Assembly (NCBI RefSeq): GCF_949987515.2
Contig: NW_027192658.1
Span: 2,356,001-2,420,000, forward strand
DNA from: Delphinus delphis
Lineage: Eukaryota; Chordata; Mammalia; Artiodactyla; Delphinidae
Direction of reading: 5' to 3'
Length of the DNA: 64,000 nucleotides
The stretch's first letter is position 1. The number at the start of each line of letters is the position of its first letter. Shown here in pieces: positions 1 to 10,669 of this stretch. The notes under the pieces were generated by a model, which searched no databases, was not told where the DNA came from, and was given only the letters and a program-made list of their open reading frames with translations. Position numbers and translations under genes: made by a program.

Positions 1-514
1 TTACAGTACAAGTTCAACATCGCAGAAAGTGAAAAATGGATAAAGAACTTGTAGTATTTACTTACAAAGCAATATCACTCAGCAATGAAATCTGTGTCAT
101 CAGGCCCTTAACAGCACAATGAGTGGATTCAGGTATGATGATTCTAACTGAAATAAGTCACACAGAAAAAGAAACATCATAAGATATCAGTAATACACGG
201 AATGTAAACTTGGCTACACAGGAACTGAATTACAGAACAGAACAGGGTCTCAATTTTAGAAAACCAACTTATGCTTGCTTAAGGGGAAAGGTGAGTTGTG
301 GTGCTGCATAAAACCAGAGATTGAAATGAGCACAGATAAAGTTCCTTAAGTCAAATATGGAATAGACAAGAGCTACTCCTTGCTCAAAGAAATGGACTCA
401 ACACCGCATATTAAATGCCTAAGAATGTACCTGACTAGTAAGTATCTTAAAACCTATGGATTGCTATGTCTCTGAAAGAGAATCAAGCATGTGTACAGGG
501 GCATAAACGCAGCA

Positions 515-1050
515 GTGATAGGATTGGAGAGGTTCGGTGAGCAAATGAAGACCCTTTGAAGTCATATTGCATGGTACCCATTACACGGGTCTTAACTCTC
601 CAGGTTTAAGGTATTCTTCCTTCAGCTAAAACATGCATGTGGAACCTAGAGTATGATCAACCATGTGATCGGGAGACGTGTTCAAATATGTCTCAGTTTT
701 CGTACCCTGGTACTCGGGTGCAACATTCCAGACACTTTACTAACACTCTCCCGACTTGGAGAGTCAGTCCCTTTAACCTCCTGTTTGGCCCAGTTTGCAA
801 TTTCTGCGGAAGATGAACAGGAATAGCGAGAACCAATGAGAGGCTAGCTGGAGGTGTCTGGACGGGCAAATTTAACTCTCATTTTCCACCAGGAAGAGGA
901 AATAACCAAAGGCTCAGCGTGTCCTGCCGGAACCAGATTAGGGCCTGAAGCCATCCTGTGGTGTTGCGGCCAGGTCACAAGAAAGCGAGTTGAAGAAAGG
1001 AGCTCAGGGGCACTGTAATTCACAAACCTGCAGAGTTATAAATGACAGCT
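515..1050. repeat. Unassigned part of the satellite unit (reference unit)
   Basis: About 550 bases per unit that I cannot place in a repeat family. L1-like sequence clearly resumes near 1,150 and possibly near 1,050. It is moderately GC-rich compared with the L1-derived part. It carries GTACCCTGGTAC in many units, an AACCAATGAG (CCAAT) block at 831-840, and CTGCGGTGTTGCGGCCAG. Parts of it, such as the ACTTGGAGA and AACCAATGAGAG blocks, survive in the divergent units at 54,660-54,760, 56,400-56,500 and 58,150-58,250, so it belongs to the ancestral unit. Confidence 0.7.
831..1043 (+). promoter_or_regulatory. CCAAT-like and TATA-like motifs upstream of the palindrome (reference unit)
   Basis: AACCAATGAG at 831-840 and TTATAAAT at 1,036-1,043 lie about 350 and 150 bases before the palindrome, and the pair recurs in nearly every unit. 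TTATAAAT is kept in the divergent unit at 56,690 and is altered at 58,439. Motifs this short occur by chance; I list them only because they sit in register with the hairpin. No transcript evidence exists here. Confidence 0.25.
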
Positions 1051-1189
1051 ATCGTCCAAAAATAGACTGAAGTAAGGCTGCCAAGAGGACTTGAAAGCGG
1101 GGCAGAATTGCAGGAAACCGATTTCAGGAGGTAGACTGGAATTGCATTGAAAGCATAGGAAAAGAGGCAGAACGTCCACAATGATGCAC

Positions 1190-1261
1190 TTGGCCAAAAA
1201 GGGCGTATGCGTTTTTTCCTGAATATATTCAGGAAAAAACGCATACGCCCTTTTTGGCCAA
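1190..1261. repeat. 72-bp perfect palindrome of the satellite unit (reference copy)
   Basis: Two 36-base arms with no spacer, from TTGGCCAAAAAG to CTTTTTGGCCAA, with a central GAATATATTC. An RNA copy would form one continuous hairpin. It starts at 1190, 2769, 4349, 5928, 7509, 9090, 10670, 12250, 13830, 15409, 16987, 18565, 20143, 21723, 23303, 24882, 26462, 28042, 29620, 31200, 32779, 34357, 35935, 37513, 39093, 40673, 42252, 43832, 45412, 46990, 48569, 55104, 56844, 58593, 60173, 61753 and 63332. At least 16 of the 37 are perfect; most others have one to three mismatches. From memory, the outer bases and the overall layout resemble a short palindromic mariner-derived MITE common in cetartiodactyls, the kind linked to the bovine miR-2284/2285 family. 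That assignment is inference. Confidence 0.9.
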
Positions 1262-1293
1262 CCAAGCAAGCTTGCAAAGGAAATCTGCACTAC

Positions 1294-1700
1294 AATGAAG
1301 TCTCACTTCCCCCCGGTCAAAAGGGCCATCTGAAAAAAGTGTAAAATCCAGAAAGGCAGGACAGGCCATGGAGAACTGGGAGCCTTGTTATGCTGATGGG
1401 CGGGATGTAAATTGCCAACAACCACTCGGGAGAAGTTTATAGTGTTTCCTGAAACATCTAAAAAACAAAGCAACAGAACCTAGGGCACTTCCATTTATGG
1501 TCCTATAGCTTAGGGAAATTAAAATCAAAAAGACACAGCCACCCCAAAGTTTGGAACGGCTCTGTTTACAAGAACCTCGTTTACAGTACAAGTTCAACAT
1601 CGCAGAAAGTGAAAAATGGATAAAGAACTTGTAGTATTTACTTACAAAGCAATATCACTCAGCAATGAAATCTGTGTCATCAGGCCCTTAACAGCACAAT
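1294..1700 (+). pseudogene. LINE-1 ORF2 C-terminal remnant inside the satellite unit (reference unit)
   Basis: Read on +, this part of the unit still aligns with the C-terminal end of L1 ORF2p. The clearest versions are elsewhere: 57,022-57,279 encodes EPLWRSVWWFL, and 47,168-47,530 encodes EKWIKNLWYLRTMQYHSA, both easily recognised as the L1 tail region. The nucleotide order also follows the free-standing L1 at 49,361-49,800 in this window. In most homogeneous units the frame is broken by stops and indels, so no protein is expected. The same segment occurs in all units, about 100 to 510 bases after each palindrome start. Confidence 0.85.
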
Positions 1701-2098
1701 GAGTGGATTCAGGTATGATGATTCTAACTGAAATAAGTCACACAGAAAAAGAAACATCATAAGATATCAGTAATACACGGAATGTAAACTTGGCTACACA
1801 GGAACTGAATTACAGAACAGAACAGGGTCTCAATTTTAGAAAACCAACTTATGCTTGCTTAAGGGGAAAGGTGAGTTGTGGTGCTGCATAAAACCAGAGA
1901 TTGAAATGAGCACAGATAAAGTTCCTTAAGTCAAATATGGAATAGACAAGAGCTACTCCTTGCTCAACGAAATGGACTCAACACCGCATATTAAACGCCT
2001 AAGAATGTACCTGACTAGTAAGTATCTTAAAACCTATGGATTGCTATGACTCCGAAAGAGAATCAAGCATGTGTACAGGGGCATAAACGCAGCAGTGA
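1701..2098 (+). repeat. LINE-1 3' UTR-derived part of the satellite unit (reference unit)
   Basis: Contains the order of short blocks typical of mammalian L1 3' ends: GAAATAAGTCACACAG, then ACAGAACAGG, AAAACCAACTTATG, and TTAAGGGGAAAGG, followed by a degraded tract. In the long divergent units the similarity continues to an A-rich tail at about 56,030-56,053 and 57,780-57,795, the expected L1 3' terminus. In this short unit it stops early at the deletion junction. Confidence 0.8.
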
Positions 2099-2104
2099 TA
2101 GGAT
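2094..2104 (+). other. Deletion junction that separates short from long satellite units (reference unit)
   Basis: CAGTGA is followed after one T by AGGATTGG. In the long unit at 57,751-57,932 the same two landmarks are separated by about 168 bases (57,757-57,924). Every homogeneous unit in the window has the short version. The missing block held the last L1 bases, the A-rich tail and roughly 125 bases of flank. Confidence 0.8.
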
Positions 2105-2768
2105 TGGAGAGGTTCGGTGAGCAAATGAAGACCCTTTGAAGTCATATTGCATGGTACCCATTACACGGGTCTTAACTCTTCAGGTTTAAGGTATTCTTCC
2201 TTCAGCTAAAACATGCATGTGGAACCTAGAGTATGATCAACCATGTGATCGGGAGACGTGTTCAAATATGTCTCAGTTTTCGTACCTGGTACTCGGGTGC
2301 AACATTCCAGACGCTTTACTAACACTCTCCCGACTTGGAGAGTCAGCGCCTTTAACCTCCTGTTTGGCCCAGTTTGCAATTTCTGCGGAAGATGAACAGG
2401 AATAGCGAGAACCAATGAGAGACTAGCTGGAGGTGTCTGGACGGGCAAATTTAACTCTCATTTCCCACCAGGAAGAGGAAATAACCAAAGGCTCAGCATG
2501 CCGTGCCGGAACCAGATTACGGCCTGAAGCCATCCTGCGGTGTTGCGGCCAGCTCAAAAGAAAGCGAGTTGAAGAAAGGAGCTCAGGGGCACTGTAATTC
2601 ACAAACCTGCAGAGTTATAAATGACAGCTATCGTCCAAAAATAGACTGAAGTAAGGCTGCCAAGAGGACTTGAAAGCGGGGCAGAATTGCAGGAAACCGA
2701 TTTCAGGAGGTAGACTGGAATTGCATTGAAAGCATAGGAAAAGAGGCAGAACGTCCACAATGATGCAC

Positions 2769-4348
2769 TTGGCCAAAAAGGGCGTATGCGTTTTTTCCTG
2801 AATATATTCAGGAAAAAACGCATACGCCCTTTTTGGCCAAACAAGCAAGCTTGCAAAGGAAATCTGCACTACAATGAAGTCTCACTTCCCCCCGGTCAAA
2901 AGGGCCATCTGAAAAAAGTGTAAAATCCAGAAAGGCAGGACAGGCCATGGAGAACTGGGAGCCTTGTTATGCTGATGGGCGGGATGTAAATTGCCAACAA
3001 CCACTCGGGAGAAGTTTATGGTGTTTCCTGAAACATCTAAAAAACAAAGCAACAGAACCTAGGGCACTTCCACTTATGGTCCTATAGCTTAGAGAAATTA
3101 AAATCAAAAAGACACAGCCACCCCAAAGTTTGGAACATCTCTGTTTACAAGAACCTCGTTTACAGTACAAGTTCAACATCGCAGAAAGTGAAACATGGAT
3201 AAAGAACTTGTGGTATTTACTTACAAAGCAATATCACTCAGCAATGAAATCTGTGTCATCAGGCCCTTAGCAGCACAATGAGTGGATTCAGGTATGATGA
3301 TTCTAACTGAAATAAGTCACACAGAAAAAGAAACATCATAAGATATCAGTAATACACGGAATGTAAACTTGGCTACACAGGAACTGAATTACAGAACAGA
3401 ACAGGGTCTCAAATTTAGAAAACCAACTTATTCTTGCTTAAGGGTAAAGGTGAGTTGGGGTGCTGCATAAAACCAGAGATTGAAATGAGCACAGATAAAG
3501 TTCCTTAAGCCAAATATGGAATAGACAAGAGCTACTCCTTGCTCAATGAAATGGACTTAACACCCCATATTAAACGCCTAAGAATGTACCTGACTAGTAA
3601 GTATCTTAAAACCTATGGATTGCTATGTCTCCGAAAGAGAATCAAGCATGTGTACAGGGGCATAAACGCAGCAGTGATAGGATTGGAGAGGTTCGGTGAG
3701 CAAATGAAGACCCTTTGAAGTCATATTGCATGGTACCCATTACACGGGTTTCAACTACCCAGGTTTAAGGTATTCTTCCTTCAGCTAAAACATGCATGTG
3801 GAACCTAGAGTATGATCAACCATGTGATCGGGAGACGTGTTCAAATATGTCTCAGTTTTCGTACCCTGGTACTCGGGTGCAACATTCCAGACACTTTACT
3901 AACACTCTCCCGACTTGGAGAGTCAGTCCCTTTAACCTCCTGTTTGGCCCAGTTTGCAATTTCTGCGGAAGATGAACAGGAATAGCGAGAACCAATGAGA
4001 GGCTAGCTGGAGGTGTCTGGACGGGCAAATTTAACTCTCATTTTCCACCAGGAAGAGGAAATAACCAAAGGCTCAGCGTGTCCTGCCGGAACCAGATTAG
4101 GGCCTGAAGCCATCCTGTGGTGTTGCGGCCAGGTCACAAGAAAGCGAGTTGAAGAAAGGAGCTCAGGGGCACTGTAATTCACAAACCTGCAGAGTTATAA
4201 ATGACAGCTATCGTCCAAAAATAGACTGAAGTAAGGCTGCCAAGAGGACTTGAAAGCGGGGCAGAATTGCAGGAAACCGATTTCAGGAGGTAGACTGGAA
4301 TTGCATTGAAAGCATAGGAAAAGAGGCAGAACGTCCACAATGATGCAC
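2769..4348 (+). repeat. Satellite unit 2 (1,580 bp)
   Basis: Perfect palindrome followed by ACAAGC instead of CCAAGC. It carries AAACATGG near 3,192 and TTCTTGCTTAAGGGTAAAGG near 3,431. Duplicated as unit 4. Confidence 0.93.
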
Positions 4349-6917
4349 TTGGCCAAAAAGGGCGTATGCGTTTTTTCCTGAATATATTCAGGAAAAAACG
4401 CATACGCCCTTTTTGGCCAACCAAGCAAGCTTGCAAAGGAAATCTGCACTACAATGAAGTCTCACTTCCCCCCGGTCAAAAGGGCCATCTGAAAAAAGTG
4501 TAAAATCCAGAAAGGCAGGACAGGCCATGGAGAACTGGGAGCCTTGTTATGCTGATGGGCGGGATGTAAATTGCCAACAACCACTCGGGAGAAGTTTATA
4601 GTGTTTCCTGAAACATCTAAAAAACAAAGCAACAGAACCTAGGGCACTTCCATTTATGGTCCTATAGCTTAGGGAAATTAAAATCAAAAAGACACAGCCA
4701 CCCCAAAGTTTGGAACGGCTCTGTTTACAAGAACCTCGTTTACAGTACAAGTTCAACATCGCAGAAAGTGAAAAATGGATAAAGAACTTGTAGTATTTAC
4801 TTACAAAGCAATATCACTCAGCAATGAAATCTGTGTCATCAGGCCCTTAACAGCACAATGAGTGGATTCAGGTATGATGATTCTAACTGAAATAAGTCAC
4901 ACAGAAAAAGAAACATCATAAGATATCAGTAATACACGGAATGTAAACTTGGCTACACAGGAACTGAATTACAGAACAGAACAGGGTCTCAATTTTAGAA
5001 AACCAACTTATGCTTGCTTAAGGGGAAAGGTGAGTTGTGGTGCTGCATAAAACCAGAGATTGAAATGAGCACAGATAAAGTTCCTTAAGTCAAATATGGA
5101 ATAGACAAGAGCTACTCCTTGCTCAACGAAATGGACTCAACACCGCATATTAAACGCCTAAGAATGTACCTGACTAGTAAGTATCTTAAAACCTATGGAT
5201 TGCTATGACTCCGAAAGAGAATCAAGCATGTGTACAGGGGCATAAACGCAGCAGTGATAGGATTGGAGAGGTTCGGTGAGCAAATGAAGACCCTTTGAAG
5301 TCATATTGCATGGTACCCATTACACGGGTCTTAACTCTTCAGGTTTAAGGTATTCTTCCTTCAGCTAAAACATGCATGTGGAACCTAGAGTATGATCAAC
5401 CATGTGATCGGGAGACGTGTTCAAATATGTCTCAGTTTTCGTACCTGGTACTCGGGTGCAACATTCCAGACGCTTTACTAACACTCTCCCGACTTGGAGA
5501 GTCAGCGCCTTTAACCTCCTGTTTGGCCCAGTTTGCAATTTCTGCGGAAGATGAACAGGAATAGCGAGAACCAATGAGAGACTAGCTGGAGGTGTCTGGA
5601 CGGGCAAATTTAACTCTCATTTCCCACCAGGAAGAGGAAATAACCAAAGGCTCAGCATGCCGTGCCGGAACCAGATTACGGCCTGAAGCCATCCTGCGGT
5701 GTTGCGGCCAGCTCAAAAGAAAGCGAGTTGAAGAAAGGAGCTCAGGGGCACTGTAATTCACAAACCTGCAGAGTTATAAATGACAGCTATCGTCCAAAAA
5801 TAGACTGAAGTAAGGCTGCCAAGAGGACTTGAAAGCGGGGCAGAATTGCAGGAAACCGATTTCAGGAGGTAGACTGGAATTGCATTGAAAGCATAGGAAA
5901 AGAGGCAGAACGTCCACAATGATGCACTTGGCCAAAAAGGGCGTATGCGTTTTTTCCTGAATATATTCAGGAAAAAACGCATACGCCCTTTTTGGCCAAA
6001 CAAGCAAGCTTGCAAAGGAAATCTGCACTACAATGAAGTCTCACTTCCCCCCGGTCAAAAGGGCCATCTGAAAAAAGTGTAAAATCCAGAAAGGCAGGAC
6101 AGGCCATGGAGAACTGGGAGCCTTGTTATGCTGATGGGCGGGATGTAAATTGCCAACAACCACTCGGGAGAAGTTTATGGTGTTTCCTGAAACATCTAAA
6201 AAACAAAGCAACAGAACCTAGGGCACTTCCACTTATGGTCCTATAGCTTAGAGAAATTAAAATCAAAAAGACACAGCCACCCCAAAGTTTGGAACATCTC
6301 TGTTTACAAGAACCTCGTTTACAGTACAAGTTCAACATCGCAGAAAGTGAAACATGGATAAAGAACTTGTGGTATTTACTTACAAAGCAATATCACTCAG
6401 CAATGAAATCTGTGTCATCAGGCCCTTAGCAGCACAATGAGTGGATTCAGGTATGATGATTCTAACTGAAATAAGTCACACAGAAAAAGAAACATCATAA
6501 GATATCAGTAATACACGGAATGTAAACTTGGCTACACAGGAACTGAATTACAGAACAGAACAGGGTCTCAAATTTAGAAAACCAACTTATTCTTGCTTAA
6601 GGGTAAAGGTGAGTTGGGGTGCTGCATAAAACCAGAGATTGAAATGAGCACAGATAAAGTTCCTTAAGCCAAATATGGAATAGACAAGAGCTACTCCTTG
6701 CTCAATGAAATGGACTTAACACCCCATATTAAACGCCTAAGAATGTACCTGACTAGTAAGTATCTTAAAACCTATGGATTGCTATGTCTCCGAAAGAGAA
6801 TCAAGCATGTGTACAGGGGCATAAACGCAGCAGTGATAGGATTGGAGAGGTTCGGTGAGCAAATGAAGACCCTTTGAAGTCATATTGCATGGTACCCATT
6901 ACACGGGTTTCAACTAC
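3759..6917 (+). repeat. Two-unit (3,159-bp) duplication, copy 2
   Basis: Identical to 600-3,758 as far as I compared it. The match runs 301 bases further and ends at 7,219, where AATTAACC replaces AAATAACC at 4,060. Identity over more than 3 kb implies a very recent exchange, or an assembly duplication. Confidence 0.9.
4349..5927 (+). repeat. Satellite unit 3 (1,579 bp)
   Basis: Identical to unit 1 at an offset of 3,159 as far as compared. Confidence 0.93.
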
Positions 6918-7508
6918 CCAGGTTTAAGGTATTCTTCCTTCAGCTAAAACATGCATGTGGAACCTAGAGTATGATCAACCATGTGATCGGGAGACGTGTT
7001 CAAATATGTCTCAGTTTTCGTACCCTGGTACTCGGGTGCAACATTCCAGACACTTTACTAACACTCTCCCGACTTGGAGAGTCAGTCCCTTTAACCTCCT
7101 GTTTGGCCCAGTTTGCAATTTCTGCGGAAGATGAACAGGAATAGCGAGAACCAATGAGAGGCTAGCTGGAGGTGTCTGGACGGGCAAATTTAACTCTCAT
7201 TTTCCACCAGGAAGAGGAATTAACCAAAGGCTCAGCGTGTCCTGCCGGAACCAGATTAGGGCCTGAAGCCATCCTGTGGTGTTGCGGCCAGGTCACAAGA
7301 AAGCAAGTTGAAGAAAGGAGCTCAGGGGCACTGTAATTCACAAACCTGCAGAGTTATAAATGACAGCTATCGTCCAAAAATAGACTGAAGTAAGGCTGCC
7401 AAGAGGACTTGAAAGCGGGGCAGAATTGCAGGAAAACCGATTTCAGGAGGTAGACTGGAATTGCATTGAAAGCATAGGAAAAGAGGCAGAACGTCCACAA
7501 TGATGCAC
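5928..7508 (+). repeat. Satellite unit 4 (1,581 bp)
   Basis: Copy of unit 2 up to 7,218, then a different variant with the extra A at 7,433-7,436. The dimer exchange therefore ends inside this unit. Confidence 0.93.
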
Positions 7509-10500
7509 TTGGCCAAAAAGGGCGTATGCGTTTTTTCCTGAATATATTCAGGAAAAAACGCATACGCCCTTTTTGGCCAACCAAGCAAGCTTGCAAAGGA
7601 AATCTGCACTACAATGAAGTCTCACTTCCCCCCGGTCAAAAGGGCCATCTGAAAAAAGTGTAAAATCCAGAAAGGCAGGACAGGCCATGGAGAACTGGGA
7701 GCCTTGTTATGCTGATGGGCGGGATGTAAATTGCCAACAACCACTCGGGAGAAGTGTATGGTGTTTCCTGAAACATCTAAAAAACAAAGCAACAGAACCT
7801 AGGGCACTTCCACTTATGGTCCTATAGCTTAGGGAAATTAAAATCAAAAAGACACAGCCACCCCAAAGTTTGGAACGGCTCTGTTTACAAGAACCTCGTT
7901 TACAGTACAAGTTCAACATCGCAGAAAGTGAAAAATGGATAAAGAACTTGTGGTATTTACTTACAAAGCAATATCACTCAGCAATGAAATCTGTGTCATC
8001 AGGCCCTTAGCAGCACAATGAGTGGATTCAGGTATGATGATTCTAACTGAAATAAGTCACACAGAAAAAGAAACATCATAAGATATCAGTAATACACGGA
8101 ATGTAAACTTGGCTACACAGGAACTGAATTACAGAACAGAACAGGGTCTCAAATTTAGAAAACCAACTTATGCTTGCTTAAGGGGAAAGGTGAGTTGGGG
8201 TGCTGCATAAAACCAGAGATTGAAATGAGCACAGATAAAGTTCCTTAAGTCAAATATGGAATAGACAAGAGCTACTCCTTGCTCAATGAAATGGACTCAA
8301 CACCGCATATTAAACGCCTAAGAATGTACCTGACTAGTAAGTATCTTAAAACCTATGGATTGCTATGTCTCTGAAAGAGAATCAAGCATGTGTACAGGGG
8401 CATAAACGCAGCAGTGATAGGATTGGAGAGGTTCGGTGAGCAAATGAAGACCCTTTGAAGTCATATTGCATGGTACCCATTACACGGGTCTTAACTCTCC
8501 AGGTTTAAGATATTCTTCCTTCAGCTAAAACATGCATGTGGAACCTAGAGTATGATCAACCATGTGATCGGGAGACGTGTTCAAATATGTCTCAGTTTTC
8601 GTACCCTGGTACTCGGGTGCAACATTCCAGACACTTTACTAACACTCTCCCGACTTGGAGAGTCAGTCCCTTTAACCTCCTGTTTGGCCCAGTTTGCAAT
8701 TTCTGCGGAAGATGAACAGGAATAGCGAGAACCAATGAGAGGCTAGCTGGAGGTGTCTGGACGGGCAAATTTAACTCTCATTTTCCACCAGGAAGAGGAA
8801 TTAACCAAAGGCTCAGCGTGTCCTGCCGGAACCAGATTAGGGCCTGAAGCCATCCTGTGGTGTTGCGGCCAGGTCACAAGAAAGCAAGTTGAAGAAAGGA
8901 GCTCAGGGGCACTGTAATTCACAAACCTGCAGAGTTATAAATGACAGCTATCGTCCAAAAATAGACTGAAGTAAGGCTGCCAAGAGGACTTGAAAGCGGG
9001 GCAGAATTGCAGGAAAACCGATTTCAGGAGGTAGACTGGAATTGCATTGAAAGCATAGGAAAAGAGGCAGAACGTCCACAATGATGCACTTGGCCAAAAA
9101 GGGCGTATGCGTTTTTTCCTGAATATATTCAGGAAAAAACGCATACGCCCTTTTTGGCCAACCAAGCAAGCTTGCAAAGGAAATCTGCACTACAATGAAG
9201 TCTCACTTCCCCCCGGTCAAAAGGGCCATCTGAAAAAAGGGTAAAATCCAGAAAGGCAGGACAGGCCATGGAGAACTGGGAGCCTTGTTATGCTGATGGG
9301 CGGGATGTAAATTGCCAACAACCACTCGGGAGAAGTGTATGGTGTTTCCTGAAACATCTAAAAAACAAAGCAACAGAACCTAGGGCACTTCCACTTATGG
9401 TCCTATAGCTTAGGGAAATTAAAATCAAAAAGACACAGCCACCCCAAAGTTTGGAACGGCTCTGTTTACAAGAACCTCGTTTACAGTACAAGTTCAACAT
9501 CGCAGAAAGTGAAAAATGGATAAAGAACTTGTGGTATTTACTTACAAAGCAATATCACTCAGCAATGAAATCTGTGTCATCAGGCCCTTAGCAGCACAAT
9601 GAGTGGATTCAGGTATGATGATTCTAACTGAAATAAGTCACACAGAAAAAGAAACATCATAAGATATCAGTAATACACGGAATGTAAACTTGGCTACACA
9701 GGAACTGAATTACAGAACAGAACAGGGTCTCAAATTTAGAAAACCAACTTATGCTTGCTTAAGGGGAAAGGTGAGTTGGGGTGCTGCATAAAACCAGAGA
9801 TTGAAATGAGCACAGATAAAGTTCCTTAAGTCAAATATGGAATAGACAAGAGCTACTCCTTGCTCAACGAAATGGACTCAACACCCCATATTAAACGCCT
9901 AAGAATGTACCTGACTAGTAAGTATCTTAAAACCTATGGATTGCTATGTCTCTGAAAGAGAATCAAGCATGTGTACAGGGGCATAAATGCAGCAGTGATA
10001 GGATTGGAGAGGTTCGGTGAGCAAATGAAGACCCTTTGAAGTCATATTGCATGGTACCCATTACACGGGTCTTAACTCTCCAGGTTTAAGATATTCTTCC
10101 TTCAGCTAAAACATGCATGTGGAACCTAGAGTATGATCAACCATGTGATCGGGAGACGTGTTCAAATATGTCTCAGTTTTCGTACCCTGGTACTCGGGTG
10201 CAACATTCCAGACACTTTACTAACACTCTCCCGACTTGGAGAGTCAGTCCCTTTAACCTCCTGTTTGGCCCAGTTTGCAATTTCTGCGGAAGATGAACAG
10301 GAATAGCGAGAACCAATGAGAGGCTAGCTGGAGGTGTCTGGACGGGCAAATTTAACTCTCATTTTCCACCAGGAAGAGGAATTAACCAAAGGCTCAGCGT
10401 GTCCTGCCGGAACCAGATTAGGGCCTGAAGCCATCCTGTGGTGTTGCGGCCAGGTCACAAGAAAGCAAGTTGAAGAAAGGAGCTCAGGGGCACTGTAATT

Positions 10501-10560
10501 CACAAACCTGCAGAGTTATAAATGACAGCTATCGTCCAAAAATAGACTGAAGTAAGGCTG
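7219..10560 (+). repeat. Run of recently duplicated single units, period ~1,581
   Basis: The units in this stretch share variants absent from their neighbours: an extra A in AGGAAAACCG at 7,430-7,438 and 9,011-9,019, AAGCAAGTTG in place of AAGCGAGTTG (7,302; 8,883; 10,464), and GGAATTAACC. The extra A is missing again by 10,590, so the duplication run ends there. Here the exchange register was one unit rather than two or eleven. Confidence 0.75.
7509..9089 (+). repeat. Satellite unit 5 (1,581 bp)
   Basis: Perfect palindrome. Nearly identical to the start of unit 6, and carries the extra A at 9,014-9,017. Confidence 0.92.
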
Positions 10561-10669
10561 CCAAGAGGACTTGAAAGTGGGGCAGAATTGCAGGAAACCG
10601 ATTTCAGGAGGTAGACTGGAATTGCATTGAAAGCATAGGAAAAGAGGCAGAACGTCCACAATGATGCAC
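9090..10669 (+). repeat. Satellite unit 6 (1,580 bp)
   Basis: Perfect palindrome. It has AAAAAAGGGTAAAATCC near 9,234, where its neighbours have AAAAAAGTGTAAAATCC, and a private T in GCATAAATGC near 9,985. Confidence 0.92.

Larger units (their letters stand above)
1..1189 (+). repeat. Satellite unit 0 (partial, window edge)
   Basis: Begins inside the L1-derived half and ends before the first complete palindrome. Bases 1-590 match the unit at 1,581 (offset 1,580) better than the dimer partner at 3,160. Bases 600 onward belong to the 3,159-bp duplication. Confidence 0.9.
1190..2768 (+). repeat. Satellite unit 1 (1,579 bp)
   Basis: Perfect palindrome. Duplicated as unit 3. It has GTAGTATTTAC where most units have GTGGTATTTAC, and GCTATGACTCC near 2,045. 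Confidence 0.93.
600..3758 (+). repeat. Two-unit (3,159-bp) duplication, copy 1
   Basis: Bases 600-4,059 correspond to 3,759-7,218 with no difference that I could find. The left limit is fixed by mismatches at 591-599 versus 3,750-3,758. The two units inside the dimer differ from each other (for example AAAAATGG versus AAACATGG after the L1-derived TTCAACATCGC), so this is a dimeric higher-order repeat separate from the 11-unit one. Confidence 0.9.

Noticed and set aside
525..545. CENP-B box in the GGTTCGGTGAGCAAATG region or the CCCGACTTGGAG region
   Set aside because: Neither keeps the required spaced TTCG...A..CGGG pattern on either strand, so no centromere protein binding site is claimed.
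1190..1261. Palindrome as a bacterial-type transcription terminator
   Set aside because: Host is a mammal, the arms are 36 bases with an A/T-rich centre, and there is no gene upstream.
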